The notes below the pieces were generated by a model. That model saw only the letters and a program-made list of their open reading frames with translations. It searched no databases and was not told the origin of the DNA. A stretch of 64,000 nt of DNA from an uncultured beta proteobacterium (GTDB lineage Bacteria; Pseudomonadota; Gammaproteobacteria; Burkholderiales; Burkholderiaceae_C): positions 1-64,000 of the forward strand of contig CAIRAW010000055.1 in NCBI GenBank assembly GCA_903876735.1, written 5' to 3'. Positions 1-8,947 of the stretch are shown here, in pieces (position 1 is the first letter of the stretch; each line of letters begins with the position of its first letter). The translations under genes were made by a program, and so were the position numbers.

Positions 1-45
1 CCAGAGACCAAAAGCAAGCAAAAAGGAGCCCAAACCAGACCCATC

Positions 46-130
46 GTGACCGACACATCTACAATTTAGCCGCGCAACGCCAAACCGCTGCAAACCGGTC
101 ACGATCGCCAGAACGATCGGTCACGGTCAC
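46..130. repeat. Cluster of GGTCAC hexamers
   Basis: GGTCAC occurs three times (97-102, 119-124, 125-130), and its complement GTGACC occurs at 46-51. The first two direct copies sit in the longer shared string CGGTCAC. The cluster lies just downstream of the alpA-like gene, inside the integrated element. It could be a protein-binding array or part of an element origin, but no function can be assigned from sequence alone. Confidence 0.35.
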
Positions 131-142
131 CAGAATACGCAG

Positions 143-394
143 TCATGCCGCACTCCTTGACACCATGGTCTCGGTGCGGTCCAAATTTGAGTCTACCCAT
201 TTGTGGGGGGCTGCCAGCCACACGCGTACTTCACTGGAACGCCAGCGGGAAAACCGGGACCCCAGGCGTATCGGTTGTGGGAATTGCCGCTTTTGGCAAA
301 GCGCCCAAACGTGAGAACGTGAGCAATCGAGTGCTTGCATTACTTGTGGCAACGCCATCAAGCTTTCATTCGGGAGAATCGTGTTTTCATCCAT
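143..394 (-). CDS. AlpA-family helix-turn-helix regulator
   Basis: This 83-residue protein has the layout of AlpA/MerR-like prophage regulators. A short N-terminal lead is followed by a winged helix-turn-helix (about residues 13-60): a LPQVMQALDCSRSHVWAL stretch, then the proline-rich wing QFPQPIRLGSRFSRW and a WRSSEV recognition segment. AlpA proteins activate excision or integrase genes in P4-like satellites and genomic islands. The gene lies about 340 bases downstream of the integrase on the same strand, which supports that role. A GAGG ribosome-binding sequence lies about 10 bases before the ATG. The family call is solid; the target is inferred. Confidence 0.85.
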   Translation of the reverse strand: MDENTILPNESLMALPQVMQALDCSRSHVWALCQKRQFPQPIRLGSRFSRWRSSEVRVWLAAPHKWVDSNLDRTETMVSRSAA

Positions 395-733
395 AGGTTG
401 ACCTCGCGTTTCAAAAACGTCGTGTCAACCCTTCGGACCATCTTTCAGCCACGCCGGCTCGTGGCTCGGAGCGAACCGCTTTGGCTTGCGGTGAAGATGC
501 GGTAAGACTTGGCCTTGATATCCGGTAGCTTTACCTATGGTCGGCCGACTGCTACATGGGCCCCAACTCGGCAACTACCGCAAGACAGTAGGAATTCTAT
601 GTGGCTTTCTAGGACTCGCAGATGTTTCTGCTGGGCAGAACGAGGAGAAATGACGCCTTGACAAAATTTTGTGTCCTTGGACGTCTTCTACCGTCCACAC
701 ACGTGTTTAGGGTCTGGTGTCTAATTTTGAAGC
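395..733. other. Non-coding gap in the integrated element
   Basis: No convincing gene is seen here. Visible structure: an inverted repeat GGTTGAC/GTCAACC (396-402 and 424-430) just upstream of the alpA start, whose right arm overlaps a minus-strand TTGACA; a hairpin AGCCACG/CGTGGCT (447-453 and 460-466); and a perfect 12-base palindrome ACAAAATTTTGT (661-672). These are reasonable places for operators or a promoter for the alpA-like gene, but no well-spaced -35/-10 pair was found. Confidence 0.4.
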
Positions 734-1951
734 TCAAGCTACCAATTTCCGCAGCGGCAACACGTTACCCTTCGCAACCGATTCGAGGTAGTTCCCCCAC
801 CACGTCATCATCTTCGCCCGTGGCTCCAGATACAGCGCATGGTTGTAAGCGGCCGATACCTCATTGCGCTCCATGTGTGCAAGTTGCAACTCGATATGGT
901 CATGCGTGAACCCATGCTCGTGCAGTACCGTAGACGCCACCCCACGGAAACCGTGACCGGTCATCTTGCCCTTATAGCCCATCCGGTCCAGCGCGCCCAG
1001 AATAGTGTTGTTACTCATTGGCTTTGCATGGTCCCGCTCGCCGGGGAAAAGCAGCGCCCTACCCCCGGTGATGGTTTGCAGCGTGCGCAACACGTCGATG
1101 GCTTGCGCCGACAGCGGTACCACATGCGGAGTCTTCATTTTCATGCGCGATGCGGGAATGTCCCACCGTGACGCGTCAAGATCGAATTCCGCCCATCTTG
1201 CGCCGATCAGTTCCCCAGTTCTGACGAACGTCAACGCCATCAGTTTGATCGCCAGTCGTGTTGTCGGCGTGCCTTGATAGGCTTCGATCTTGCGCAGCAG
1301 TAACGGCAGTTCCCTGACATCCACACGGGCGTAATTCTCTTTGGTGCGTGGCGTCAGTACGTCCGTCGGCTTGATGTCCGTGGCCGGGTTACGCGTAGTG
1401 CCGCCTACGCCGTGCGCTATGGCGTAACGAAATACCTGCCCACTCATCTGCAAACAACGCTTGGCAATGTCCAGTGCGCCCCGCTTTTCGATGGCCTTGA
1501 CCATCGCCACCAATTCAGGCGCAAGAATCTCAGCGATGGGCCGCGAGCCAATAGCCGGAAAAACATCCGCTTCCAGCCGTGCCAAAACATACCCCGCGTG
1601 TCGCGGATTCTTTGGCCCCTTCCAGTGCTCGTACCACTGGCGCGCAACGGTTTCAAAGGTGTTTTCGCTGGCAAGGACTTTTGCCTGCCTCTCTGTGCGC
1701 TTTACGGCCACAGGGTCGCTACCAGCCGCTACCAGTTTGCGCAGTTCGTCGCGTTTGGTCCGGGCGTCGCTCAGGCTCACATCGGGGAATTGCCCCAATG
1801 AAGCGGTTTTTTCCTTGCCGTCGTGCCTGTACCGTAGCTGCCAGAGCTTCGCACCGTTGGGTCGCACCAACAGGACAAGCCCGCGCTCGTCAGCCATACG
1901 GTATTGCTTGTCAGTCGGTTTTGCCTTTTGAATTGCGGTGACGGTCAGCAT
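734..1951 (-). CDS. Tyrosine-type site-specific integrase (P4 family)
   Basis: The 405-residue protein has the three-part layout of P4-type island integrases: an N-terminal DUF4102 arm-binding domain (about 1-90), a core-binding domain (about 100-195) and a C-terminal catalytic domain. The catalytic residues are visible as Arg in RTGELIGARW, His and Arg in HGFRGVAST, His in LAHMER and Tyr in SAAYNHALYL. It would recombine the element's att site with the 3' end of the neighbouring tRNA-Ser gene. The reading frame is intact, so the element may still excise. Repeated decamers directly upstream are candidate arm sites or regulatory sites. Length is normal for the family. Confidence 0.95.
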   Translation of the reverse strand: MLTVTAIQKAKPTDKQYRMADERGLVLLVRPNGAKLWQLRYRHDGKEKTASLGQFPDVSLSDARTKRDELRKLVAAGSDPVAVKRTERQAKVLASENTFETVARQWYEHWKGPKNPRHAGYVLARLEADVFPAIGSRPIAEILAPELVAMVKAIEKRGALDIAKRCLQMSGQVFRYAIAHGVGGTTRNPATDIKPTDVLTPRTKENYARVDVRELPLLLRKIEAYQGTPTTRLAIKLMALTFVRTGELIGARWAEFDLDASRWDIPASRMKMKTPHVVPLSAQAIDVLRTLQTITGGRALLFPGERDHAKPMSNNTILGALDRMGYKGKMTGHGFRGVASTVLHEHGFTHDHIELQLAHMERNEVSAAYNHALYLEPRAKMMTWWGNYLESVAKGNVLPLRKLVA

Positions 1952-1966
1952 GAAAACCCCCTGTTT

Positions 1967-2026
1967 TGTGGGTAACGGCTGGGCTCCGTGTGGGTAACGT
2001 TCAAATTACCCGTATGGTTACCCACA
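1967..2026. repeat. Three copies of decamer TGTGGGTAAC before the integrase
   Basis: TGTGGGTAAC occurs directly at 1967-1976 and 1989-1998 (22-base period, about two helical turns), and inverted at 2017-2026. A partial inverted copy, TTACCC, is at 2006-2011. The cluster fills the gap between the integrase start and the tRNA terminator, where arm-type integrase sites or excisionase/AlpA sites are expected. The repeats are plain in the sequence; the function is inferred. Confidence 0.6.
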
Positions 2027-2070
2027 AAAATCCGTGGATTCAAATGTACCGGAAAAGACGTATAGACACA

Positions 2071-2106
2071 AAAAAGCCCCGGCTCCACTGGGGAACTAGG
2101 GCTTTT
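2071..2106 (-). terminator. Rho-independent terminator after tRNA-Ser
   Basis: Read on the minus strand, an 8-bp stem (AAAAGCCC at 2072-2079 paired with GGGCTTTT at 2099-2106) ends in a run of six T residues. It lies about 45 bases past the tRNA 3' end and should terminate the tRNA transcript before the integrase. Confidence 0.65.
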
Positions 2107-2148
2107 GAGGTGATTTTGAAGACCTATGAGGGCCTTCAAAATCACAGT
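2107..2148. repeat. Long inverted repeat next to the tRNA 3' end
   Basis: GTGATTTTGAAG (2110-2121) is perfectly inverted as CTTCAAAATCAC (2134-2145). The stem extends inward by three more pairs with one mismatch, around a short loop. It sits between the tRNA 3' end and the terminator, so it may be a second terminator stem or part of the attachment region. Confidence 0.5.
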
Positions 2149-2150
2149 TT

Positions 2151-2243
2151 TGGCGGAAACGGAGGGATTCGAACCCTCGATGAGGCTCTACACCCCATAC
2201 TCCCTTAGCAGGGGAGCACCTTCGGCCACTCGGTCACGTTTCC
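2151..2243 (-). tRNA. tRNA-Ser (anticodon GCT)
   Basis: On the minus strand the gene starts GGAAACG, pairs with CGTTTCC, then has discriminator G and an encoded CCA. It has a long variable arm as expected for serine tRNA, a T-loop GGTTCGAATCC, and anticodon GCT at 2207-2209. Its 3' end faces the integrase, so it is the likely integration target of the left-hand element. Confidence 0.95.
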
Positions 2244-2283
2244 TGAACTGCGCGCATTATCTCACGACTCTGCGCTTTTTTCT

Positions 2284-3552
2284 TCAAGCCGGCGGTTGGT
2301 CCAGTTCAAATGCCTTGTGCAGCGCGCGCACGGCCAATTCCATGTACTTCTCGTCGATCACGACCGAGGTCTTGATTTCGGACGTTGAGATCATCTGGAT
2401 ATTGATGCCTTCTTCGCTCAGGACGCGGAACATCTTGCTGGCCACGCCAACGTGGCTGCGCATGCCGATGCCGACAATCGACACCTTGCAGATCTTGGTA
2501 TCACCCACCACCTCTTGCGCACCCAGACCCGGCAACACTTTTTCCTTGAGCAGTTCAACGGTCTTGTTGTACTCGCCGCGGTTGACGGTAAAGCTGAAGT
2601 CGGTCTTGCCGTCCTTGCTGATGTTCTGGATGATCACATCGACGTCGATGTTGGCGTCCGCCACAGCGCCCAGAATCTGGTAGGCAATACCCGGCTTGTC
2701 GGGCACGCCCAGCACCGAGATCTTGGCTTCTTCACGGCTGAAAGCAATGCCGGAAACAATGGCTTGTTCCATGTGTTCGTCTTCCTCAAAAGTAATCAGG
2801 GTGCCGGAGGCGGCTTCCTCGTTGATGTCGATATCCCAGGGGGTGAAACTGCTCAGAACGCGCAGCGGCACCTTGTACTTGCCGGCAAATTCGACCGAGC
2901 GGATTTGCAGAACCTTGGAGCCCATCGATGCCATCTCCAGCATCTCTTCAAAGCTCACGGTTTTCAGGCGGCGGGCTTCGGGCACAACGCGCGGGTCGGT
3001 GGTGTAGACACCATCAACGTCGGTGTAGATCAGGCACTCGTCAGCCTTCATGGCAGCAGCCACCGCGACGGCCGAGGTGTCCGAGCCACCGCGCCCGAGC
3101 GTCGTGATGTTGCCCAGTTCGTCGAGCCCCTGAAAGCCTGTGACGATGACCACCCTGCCCGCCTTCAGATCGGTGCGCACGCGGGCGTCGTCGATCGATT
3201 CGATGCGGGCCTTGGTGTAGGCGCTGTTGGTACGGATGGGTACCTGCCAACCGGCGTAGCTGACCGACTCCAGTCCTTCGGCCTGCAGCGCAATCGCCAG
3301 CAGGGCGCTTGAGGCCTGCTCGCCGGTAGCGGCCAGCATGTCGAGTTCGCGGCCATAGGCGTCGGTGGTACGGGCCGGGGCCAGTTCCTTGGCCAGGGCC
3401 AGCAAACGGTTGGTTTCACCGCTCATGGCGGAAGGAACGACCACCATCTGGTGGCCGGCACGCGCCCATTTGGCGACGCGCTTGGCGACATTGCGGATGC
3501 GTTCGGTAGAACCCATCGACGTGCCGCCGTATTTGTGAACGATCAATGCCAT
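2284..3552 (-). CDS. lysC: Aspartate kinase
   Basis: This enzyme phosphorylates L-aspartate, the first step toward lysine, threonine, methionine and diaminopimelate. The start chosen is the ATG giving MALIVHKYGGTSMGS, which carries the conserved KYGGTSMG motif at residues 7-14. Upstream codons in frame lie inside tilS and look non-native. Other conserved parts are GRGGSDTS (about 153-160) and DVDGVYTTDPR (about 181-191). The C-terminal 160 residues form two ACT domains that normally bind lysine and/or threonine for feedback control. The resulting 422 residues match the usual monofunctional form of proteobacteria. It follows tilS on the same strand with a 13-base gap. Confidence 0.97.
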   Translation of the reverse strand: MALIVHKYGGTSMGSTERIRNVAKRVAKWARAGHQMVVVPSAMSGETNRLLALAKELAPARTTDAYGRELDMLAATGEQASSALLAIALQAEGLESVSYAGWQVPIRTNSAYTKARIESIDDARVRTDLKAGRVVIVTGFQGLDELGNITTLGRGGSDTSAVAVAAAMKADECLIYTDVDGVYTTDPRVVPEARRLKTVSFEEMLEMASMGSKVLQIRSVEFAGKYKVPLRVLSSFTPWDIDINEEAASGTLITFEEDEHMEQAIVSGIAFSREEAKISVLGVPDKPGIAYQILGAVADANIDVDVIIQNISKDGKTDFSFTVNRGEYNKTVELLKEKVLPGLGAQEVVGDTKICKVSIVGIGMRSHVGVASKMFRVLSEEGINIQMISTSEIKTSVVIDEKYMELAVRALHKAFELDQPPA

Positions 3553-3565
3553 TGGAGGAAGGTAT

Positions 3566-4534
3566 TTATTGCAAAACCGGCAGATTGTACCAATGCAGCA
3601 AGGGCCCCCTGCGCTCGGCATGGCCGCTGCCGACCTTGATGTGAATCGCATGACCACGCGTGCGGCAGGCCTCGATCTGGTCCAGCAACTCCGCCAATTG
3701 GGCCGCGCTGGGCACGGTCTGGTGCGCGGTAGCAAGCCAGTGCCGCAGCACGTTGGCCTGGCGCGCGCGGCTCAGAACCCGAATCCGGGCAAGTACCGGC
3801 GGCGTGCCAATCAGCGCCAGATCCTGCTCTGCAAGTTCCAGCAGCAGCGTCTGCGCCTGCGCCGCATGCCGGGCGCTGCGGGCAAAGGTCTCGCGAAACT
3901 GCGGAAAAGTGGCCGCCAGCGCCGGCATCAGACGGGCCCGAATGCGGTTGCGGGTAAAGCGCTCATCGCTGTTGCTGGGGTCTTGCACAAAGCTGGCGTC
4001 ACGGCTGGCGAGCCAGCGCCGGATCTCCAGCGCGTCCACCTGCAGCAAGGGGCGGTGGTAGTGAATGCCGGCGCGCACCCAGTGCGCCGGCATCGCGCTC
4101 AGCCCGGGCAGACCGGCGCCCCGGCTCATGGCCAGCAACAGCGTTTCAATCTGGTCGTCGGCGTGCTGGGCCAGGGCAATGCTCTGGAGGGTTTGCAGCG
4201 TGCCATCGTCCTGCGCCATCAGGTCAAAAGCACGGTAACGGGCGCGCCGCGCGGCGTCTTCCGGGCTTTGGCCTGGTGCATGCCGGCCGTCCACGCGCTG
4301 CACGCGCAAAGGCACGCCGATGCACGCGCAAAAATCCTGGCAGTGGCGCTCGAAGTCGTCGGCCGCTGCCTGCAAACCATGGTGAATGTGGATAGCGCTG
4401 ACCTGCCCCGGCCACTTCTGCGCACAGGCCAGCAGCAAGGCGGTCGAGTCCGCACCCCCGCTGAAAGCGACAGCCAGCGGCAGAACCGGCGTGAATCGGG
4501 AAACCGCCTCGTCGACGGTCGTGGTCACGCCCAA
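3566..4534 (-). CDS. tilS: tRNA(Ile)-lysidine synthetase
   Basis: TilS ligates lysine to C34 of the CAU-anticodon isoleucine tRNA so that it reads AUA codons; it is essential. The ATP-pyrophosphatase signature SGGADS is at residues 25-30, followed by the conserved IHIHHGL and the region with EDAARRARYRAF. Later sections contain the FTRNRIRARLMPAL motif typical of TilS. At 322 residues it is on the short side but complete for betaproteobacteria, which often have a reduced C-terminal domain. It lies between accA and lysC on the same strand, and the three probably share a transcript. Confidence 0.96.
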   Translation of the reverse strand: MGVTTTVDEAVSRFTPVLPLAVAFSGGADSTALLLACAQKWPGQVSAIHIHHGLQAAADDFERHCQDFCACIGVPLRVQRVDGRHAPGQSPEDAARRARYRAFDLMAQDDGTLQTLQSIALAQHADDQIETLLLAMSRGAGLPGLSAMPAHWVRAGIHYHRPLLQVDALEIRRWLASRDASFVQDPSNSDERFTRNRIRARLMPALAATFPQFRETFARSARHAAQAQTLLLELAEQDLALIGTPPVLARIRVLSRARQANVLRHWLATAHQTVPSAAQLAELLDQIEACRTRGHAIHIKVGSGHAERRGPLLHWYNLPVLQ

Positions 4535-4561
4535 CCCCGCCAGGCGCTGGCGCGCGCCGCC

Positions 4562-5539
4562 CTACCTGGCTGCGGCCTTGGTGTCAGTGAAGCGGCCATA
4601 ACTTTGCAGACGGTCATAGCGCCGGTCCAGCAAGTCCTTGACCTTGAGGTCGCTGACCTGGCGGAAGGCGTCGTTGAGCGCGCGCTTGAGGAATGCCGCC
4701 ATCTGCTTGTGATCGCGGTGCGCGCCACCGACCGGCTCGTTGACGATCTTGTCGATCACGCCCAGCGCCTTGAGGCGGTGGGCCGTGATGCCCAGCGCGT
4801 CGGCGGCCTCCTGCGCCTTGTCGGAGGTCTTCCACAAAATGGAGGCGCATCCTTCCGGGCTGATCACGGAGTAGATCGAATACTGCAGCATCAGGACCTG
4901 GTCGCCGATCGATATCGCCAGCGCGCCGCCAGAGCCGCCCTCGCCGATGATGGTGGTGATGATGGGGACCTCGAGCTGCGCCATCTCGAAGATATTGCGT
5001 CCGATCGCCTCCGACTGGCCACGCTCCTCGGCATCAATGCCGGGATAGGCGCCGGGCGTATCGACGAAGGTGAACACCGGCAGATTGAATTTCTCGGCGG
5101 TTTTCATCAGGCGCAAGGCCTTGCGGTAGCCTTCGGGCTTGCTCATGCCGAAGTTGCGCAGGCCGCGTTCCTTGGTGTCGCGGCCCTTTTGCTGCCCCAG
5201 CACCATGCAGGGCGTGCCATTGAAGCGCGCCAGGCCGCCAACAATGCTCAGGTCATCGGCAAAATGCCGGTCACCGTGGAGTTCCACAAAGTGCGTGAAG
5301 ATCTCGTTCACATAGTCCAGCGTGTAAGGCCGTTCCGGGTGCCGCGCGATCTTGGTGATCTGCCAGGGCGTCAAATCGCTGTAGATGTCTTTGGTCAGTT
5401 GCTGACTCTTCTTCGCCAACTGGTCGATTTCCGAAGAAATATCCACCGCCGACTCGGTCTGCACATAGCGCAGCTCTTCAATCTTGTTTTCGAGTTCGGC
5501 AATCGGATTCTCGAAATCGAGGAATGTTTTCTTGGCCAC
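4562..5539 (-). CDS. accA: Acetyl-CoA carboxylase carboxyltransferase, alpha subunit
   Basis: AccA pairs with AccD to transfer the carboxyl group from carboxybiotin to acetyl-CoA, making malonyl-CoA for fatty acid synthesis. The 325-residue protein begins [17 protein letters not shown]. It has the conserved [18 protein letters not shown] and the glycine-rich CoA-binding stretch [12 protein letters not shown] near residues 199-210. Length and sequence are typical. It sits directly upstream of tilS. AccD is not in the window, as is usual because accA and accD are often unlinked. Confidence 0.97.
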   Translation of the reverse strand: MAKKTFLDFENPIAELENKIEELRYVQTESAVDISSEIDQLAKKSQQLTKDIYSDLTPWQITKIARHPERPYTLDYVNEIFTHFVELHGDRHFADDLSIVGGLARFNGTPCMVLGQQKGRDTKERGLRNFGMSKPEGYRKALRLMKTAEKFNLPVFTFVDTPGAYPGIDAEERGQSEAIGRNIFEMAQLEVPIITTIIGEGGSGGALAISIGDQVLMLQYSIYSVISPEGCASILWKTSDKAQEAADALGITAHRLKALGVIDKIVNEPVGGAHRDHKQMAAFLKRALNDAFRQVSDLKVKDLLDRRYDRLQSYGRFTDTKAAAR

Positions 5540-5588
5540 AAACGCTCCTATAAATCTATGTTCTGGTCATCGCAAGGCTGTAAGCCGT

Positions 5589-6236
5589 CTAATATTCCAC
5601 CGGCAGCGGATCCAGTGAGCGCCAAATATACCAAGTTGCCACGCTGCAATACGGAGTCCAGGCGGCGGCCACTTCGCGCGCGTCGCTGCGGCTCACGACA
5701 TCGCCCGAAAAATAACTCTTGCTGATGCCGTTGATCAGACCGACGTCATCAAGCGGCAGCACATTGGGGCGCATCAGGTGAAAGATCAGGAACATCTCGG
5801 CCGTCCAGCGGCCGATGCCACGGATGCCGATCAGTTCCGCGATGATCGTTTCATCATCCATCGCGTCCCAGGCCGTGGCGCGCACGGCGCCGCTGTCGAA
5901 GTTCAGTGCCAGATCAACAAGGTACTCGACCTTGCGCGCGCTCAATCCGGCGCCGCGCATATCGTCAACCTTGAGCTTGAGGACATTGCCGGCCGTCATT
6001 TTCTTGGGCAGCAGGGCAAAGCGGTCCCACACCGTCTGGGCCGCCTTGACCGAAATCTGCTGGCCCACAATGCTGCGCGCCAGCGTCACAAAAGCATCGC
6101 CGCGGGTCTGCAGGCAGGCCTCCCCGAACTGAGGAATCAGGCGCTTCATGACCCGGTCCTTTTTCATCAGGTGCTTGCAGGCATCATCCCAGTAACTCGG
6201 GGTCAGGACCAGCGACCCTGTATTCTTGGCGGCCAT
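5589..6236 (-). CDS. DNA-3-methyladenine glycosylase, AlkA-like (HhH-GPD)
   Basis: This base-excision repair glycosylase removes alkylated bases. The protein (215 residues from the chosen ATG) shows the helix-hairpin-helix signature LIGIRGIGRWTAEMFL near residues 136-150. After it comes LPLDDVG (160-166), which carries the catalytic aspartate. It lacks the N-terminal TATA-like domain of E. coli AlkA, so it is the short form common in this group. No iron-sulfur cluster cysteines are seen, so it is not an EndoIII/MutY-type enzyme. The start is set by a TGATG overlap with the cysS stop codon, which suggests translational coupling. A start six codons upstream is possible but would lie inside cysS. 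Confidence 0.9.
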   Translation of the reverse strand: MAAKNTGSLVLTPSYWDDACKHLMKKDRVMKRLIPQFGEACLQTRGDAFVTLARSIVGQQISVKAAQTVWDRFALLPKKMTAGNVLKLKVDDMRGAGLSARKVEYLVDLALNFDSGAVRATAWDAMDDETIIAELIGIRGIGRWTAEMFLIFHLMRPNVLPLDDVGLINGISKSYFSGDVVSRSDAREVAAAWTPYCSVATWYIWRSLDPLPVEY

Positions 6237-7615
6237 CACTGCACAGCCTCCCAACTGGTGCCGGCGGCCGAATCCTTGAGCACAATGCCTTGCGCTGCGA
6301 GTTGCTGGCGGATGCGATCGGCCTCGGCAAAGTTTCTGGCCGCTTTGGCCGCGCCACGCTGCGCGATCAAAACGCCGATGCTGGCTTCATCGAGCCCGGC
6401 ACCGGCCTGCAAAAACACCCTGGCGTCGCCCTGCAACAAACCGATGCAGCCGCCCAGCGCCTGCAACAGGCCAGCCAGTTCGGCGGAGCCGGTCTTGTTG
6501 ACTTCGGACGCCAGATCAAACAGCACAGCCACCGCCTCGGGCGTGCCGAAGTCGTCGTCCATCGCCGCCTTGAAGCGCGCGGCAAAGGGGTTGCTCCAAT
6601 CGATCAACGCCAGCGGCGCAGGCGTTACCAGAGACAGCGCGGTGTAGAGTCGTTTGAGCGAATTGCGGGCGTCGTCCAGATGCACGTCGCTGTAATTCAG
6701 GGCGCTGCGGTAGTGCGTGCGCAACAGGAAGAAGCGCACGGTCTCCGGGTCATACTTTTGCAGGACCTCGCGAATGGTGAAGAAGTTGCCCAGACTCTTG
6801 GACATCTTTTCGTTGTCGACCCGAACGAAACCGTTGTGCATCCAGATGCTGGCCAGCGGCTTGCCGTTTGCGCCTTCGCTCTGCGCAATCTCGTTCTCGT
6901 GGTGCGGAAACTGCAGGTCAGCCCCACCGCCATGGATATCGAAACTCTCGCCCAGCGTCTGGCAGCTCATGGCAGAGCACTCAATGTGCCAGCCAGGGCG
7001 GCCCTTGCCGTAGGCGCTGTCCCATTTGGCGTCATCGGGCTCGTCCGCCTTGGCCGATTTCCACAAAACGAAATCCAGCGGGTCGTCCTTGCCGTCGAGC
7101 ACGGCAACGCGCTCGCCGGCGCGCAGGTCGTCGAGCGACTTGCCCGACAACTTGCCGTAGCCTGGAAACTTGCGCACCGCATAGTTCACATCGCCACTGC
7201 CCGCCTGGTAGGCCAGCCCCTTGGCTTCAAGCTGGCCAATCAGGCTGAGCATCTGCGGCACGTACTCGGTTGCCCGTGGCTCCAGTGAGGGTGCTTCGAT
7301 ACCGAGTTTGGCGATGTCCAGATGCATGGCCGCTATCATCTCGTCGGTCAATGCACGGATGCTGATGCCGCGCTCAACCGCGCGCTTGATGATCTTGTCG
7401 TCAATGTCAGTGATGTTGCGTACGTAGGTCACCCGGTACCCGCTGCTCTTGAGCCAGCGCTGCACGACATCGAATGCCATCATCATGCGCGCATGACCGA
7501 TATGGCACAGGTCATAAATGGTCATGCCGCAGACGTACATGCGGACGTGACCCGGCTCCAGCGGTGACAAGGGCTCCAGGGCACGCGACAGCGTGTTGTA
7601 AATGCGTAAAGTCAT
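6236..7615 (-). CDS. cysS: Cysteinyl-tRNA synthetase
   Basis: This class Ia synthetase charges tRNA-Cys. The chosen start gives [15 protein letters not shown], the normal N-terminus. The HIGH motif (CHIGHARM) is at residues 37-44 with the zinc cysteine C29 just before it. Further zinc ligands lie in GWHIECSAM and FPHHENE, and KMSKS is at 270-274. The 459 residues are typical. The gene is divergent from the TPR/ppi/lpxH group and overlaps the glycosylase start by one base. Confidence 0.97.
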   Translation of the reverse strand: MTLRIYNTLSRALEPLSPLEPGHVRMYVCGMTIYDLCHIGHARMMMAFDVVQRWLKSSGYRVTYVRNITDIDDKIIKRAVERGISIRALTDEMIAAMHLDIAKLGIEAPSLEPRATEYVPQMLSLIGQLEAKGLAYQAGSGDVNYAVRKFPGYGKLSGKSLDDLRAGERVAVLDGKDDPLDFVLWKSAKADEPDDAKWDSAYGKGRPGWHIECSAMSCQTLGESFDIHGGGADLQFPHHENEIAQSEGANGKPLASIWMHNGFVRVDNEKMSKSLGNFFTIREVLQKYDPETVRFFLLRTHYRSALNYSDVHLDDARNSLKRLYTALSLVTPAPLALIDWSNPFAARFKAAMDDDFGTPEAVAVLFDLASEVNKTGSAELAGLLQALGGCIGLLQGDARVFLQAGAGLDEASIGVLIAQRGAAKAARNFAEADRIRQQLAAQGIVLKDSAAGTSWEAVQ

Positions 7616-7797
7616 GGGTGATTCAAACGACAAATTCAGCGGATTCAGGCTCGGGTGATTGCGCCGCAAACTGCGGATGGCCAGGCAATCACAAGAGCGT
7701 CAAAAAGCACCTCGTGGGCTACAATTAAGTCCAGTATAAAGCCCTGACAGCCAAGCGCCTTTGGCCGACATTCAACTTGCAGGAATCACAAGACGCC

Positions 7798-8331
7798 ATG
7801 AAGCACGGGCTCCCAAACATCTTCACCGCTTTGCGCCTGCTGACGCTGCTGTTGGCGTGCGCGGCGGCGCCGGTCCATGCCGACGACTATGGCGACGTCG
7901 GCCAGTTGCTGCGCAACGGCAAACTGGTCGAGGCCATGGCCAAGGCCGATGCCTACCTCGCTGCCAAGCCACGCGACCCGCAGATGCGTTTTCTCAGGGG
8001 CGTGGTTCAACGCAACGCTGGCCAGCAGGCTGAAGCCATCAGCACCTTCATCCAGCTCACCGAAGACTATCCCGAACTGCCGGAACCCTACAACAACCTG
8101 GCGGTTCTCTACGCCGGCCAGGGCCAACTCGACAAGGCCCGCGCCGCCCTCGAGATGGCGATCCGGGCCAACCCGGACTACGCCACAGCGCACGAAAACC
8201 TGGGTGACGTATACGCCAGGCTCGCCAATCGGGCCTACGCCAAGTCCTTGCAACTCGACAGCACCAATACCGCGTTGCCACCGAAACAGGCCTTGATCCG
8301 TGAAGTATTGAGCATTGGCAGCAAGAAGTAA
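7798..8331 (+). CDS. Secreted tetratricopeptide repeat protein
   Basis: The protein (177 residues) starts with a signal peptide, a hydrophobic stretch TALRLLTLLLACAAA ending near PVHA-DD. It then has at least three TPR units, seen in PYNNLAVLYAGQGQLDKARAALEMAI and YATAHENLGDVYARLANRAYAKSLQLD. TPR repeats usually mediate protein-protein contacts. The gene heads a plus-strand run with two cyclophilins and lpxH, an order common in Burkholderiales next to cysS. It is probably a periplasmic or outer-membrane scaffold; no specific function is known. A TACAAT box at 7720-7725 could be the -10 of its promoter, though no good -35 is seen. Confidence 0.85.
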   Translation: MKHGLPNIFTALRLLTLLLACAAAPVHADDYGDVGQLLRNGKLVEAMAKADAYLAAKPRDPQMRFLRGVVQRNAGQQAEAISTFIQLTEDYPELPEPYNNLAVLYAGQGQLDKARAALEMAIRANPDYATAHENLGDVYARLANRAYAKSLQLDSTNTALPPKQALIREVLSIGSKK

Positions 8332-8354
8332 GGCATTTTTTAAGGAGTCATCAG

Positions 8355-8945
8355 ATGGCGTTTTCCCGATTCTCGAATTTTTCAGCCAAGGCAGCGCTGG
8401 CGACGCTCGCCCTGTGCGCTGTTACCAGCAGCGCCTTGGCGCAGGACCCGCAACGCGTCAAGTTCAGCACCACGGCCGGCGCCTTTGTCGTCGAGGTCTA
8501 TCCCGACAAGGCGCCCAAGACGGTTGAGAACTTCCTGCAGTACGTCAAGGACAAGCACTACGACGGCACCATCTTCCACCGCGTGATTGACAACTTCATG
8601 GTGCAGGGCGGCGGCTTCGATGCGAAATACAGCCAGAAGCCGACCCGCGCCCCGGTTGTGCTGGAAGCCAACAACGGCCTGAAGAACGATACCGGCACGA
8701 TTGCGATGGCGCGCACCAGCAACCCCAACTCGGCCACCAGCCAGTTCTTCATCAACGTCAAGGACAACGCCATGCTCAATGCGCCGGCGCCAGACGGTTA
8801 CGGCTACACCGTGTTCGGCAAGGTCGTGAGCGGCGCCGACGTGATCCTGAAAATCAAGAGCACGCCTACCGGTGCCGGCGGACCGTTCCCCAGCGACGTG
8901 CCCAAAACCACCATTCTTATCAACTCTGCAACCCTTGAAAAGTAA
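8355..8945 (+). CDS. ppiA: Periplasmic peptidyl-prolyl cis-trans isomerase (cyclophilin)
   Basis: This cyclophilin-type prolyl isomerase is exported. A signal peptide ends in SSALA-QDP near residue 30. The cyclophilin core follows, with [17 protein letters not shown] (Arg and Phe of the active site), the [16 protein letters not shown] block and [11 protein letters not shown]. It speeds folding of envelope proteins. AAGGAG is placed well before the ATG. The next gene, a cytoplasmic paralogue, begins only two bases after this stop, so the pair looks like a tandem duplication with one copy keeping an export signal. Confidence 0.95.
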   Translation: MAFSRFSNFSAKAALATLALCAVTSSALAQDPQRVKFSTTAGAFVVEVYPDKAPKTVENFLQYVKDKHYDGTIFHRVIDNFMVQGGGFDAKYSQKPTRAPVVLEANNGLKNDTGTIAMARTSNPNSATSQFFINVKDNAMLNAPAPDGYGYTVFGKVVSGADVILKIKSTPTGAGGPFPSDVPKTTILINSATLEK

Positions 8946-8947
8946 CC

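Noticed and set aside
46..130. CRISPR-like repeats at the left end
   Set aside because: The units are only six bases, irregularly spaced and partly inverted. No spacer pattern or cas gene is present.
3569..5725. 718-codon frame opposite tilS and accA
   Set aside because: The opposite strand has two clear conserved genes with full motifs. The frame is low-complexity in composition and shows no known domain; long shadow frames are expected at this GC content.
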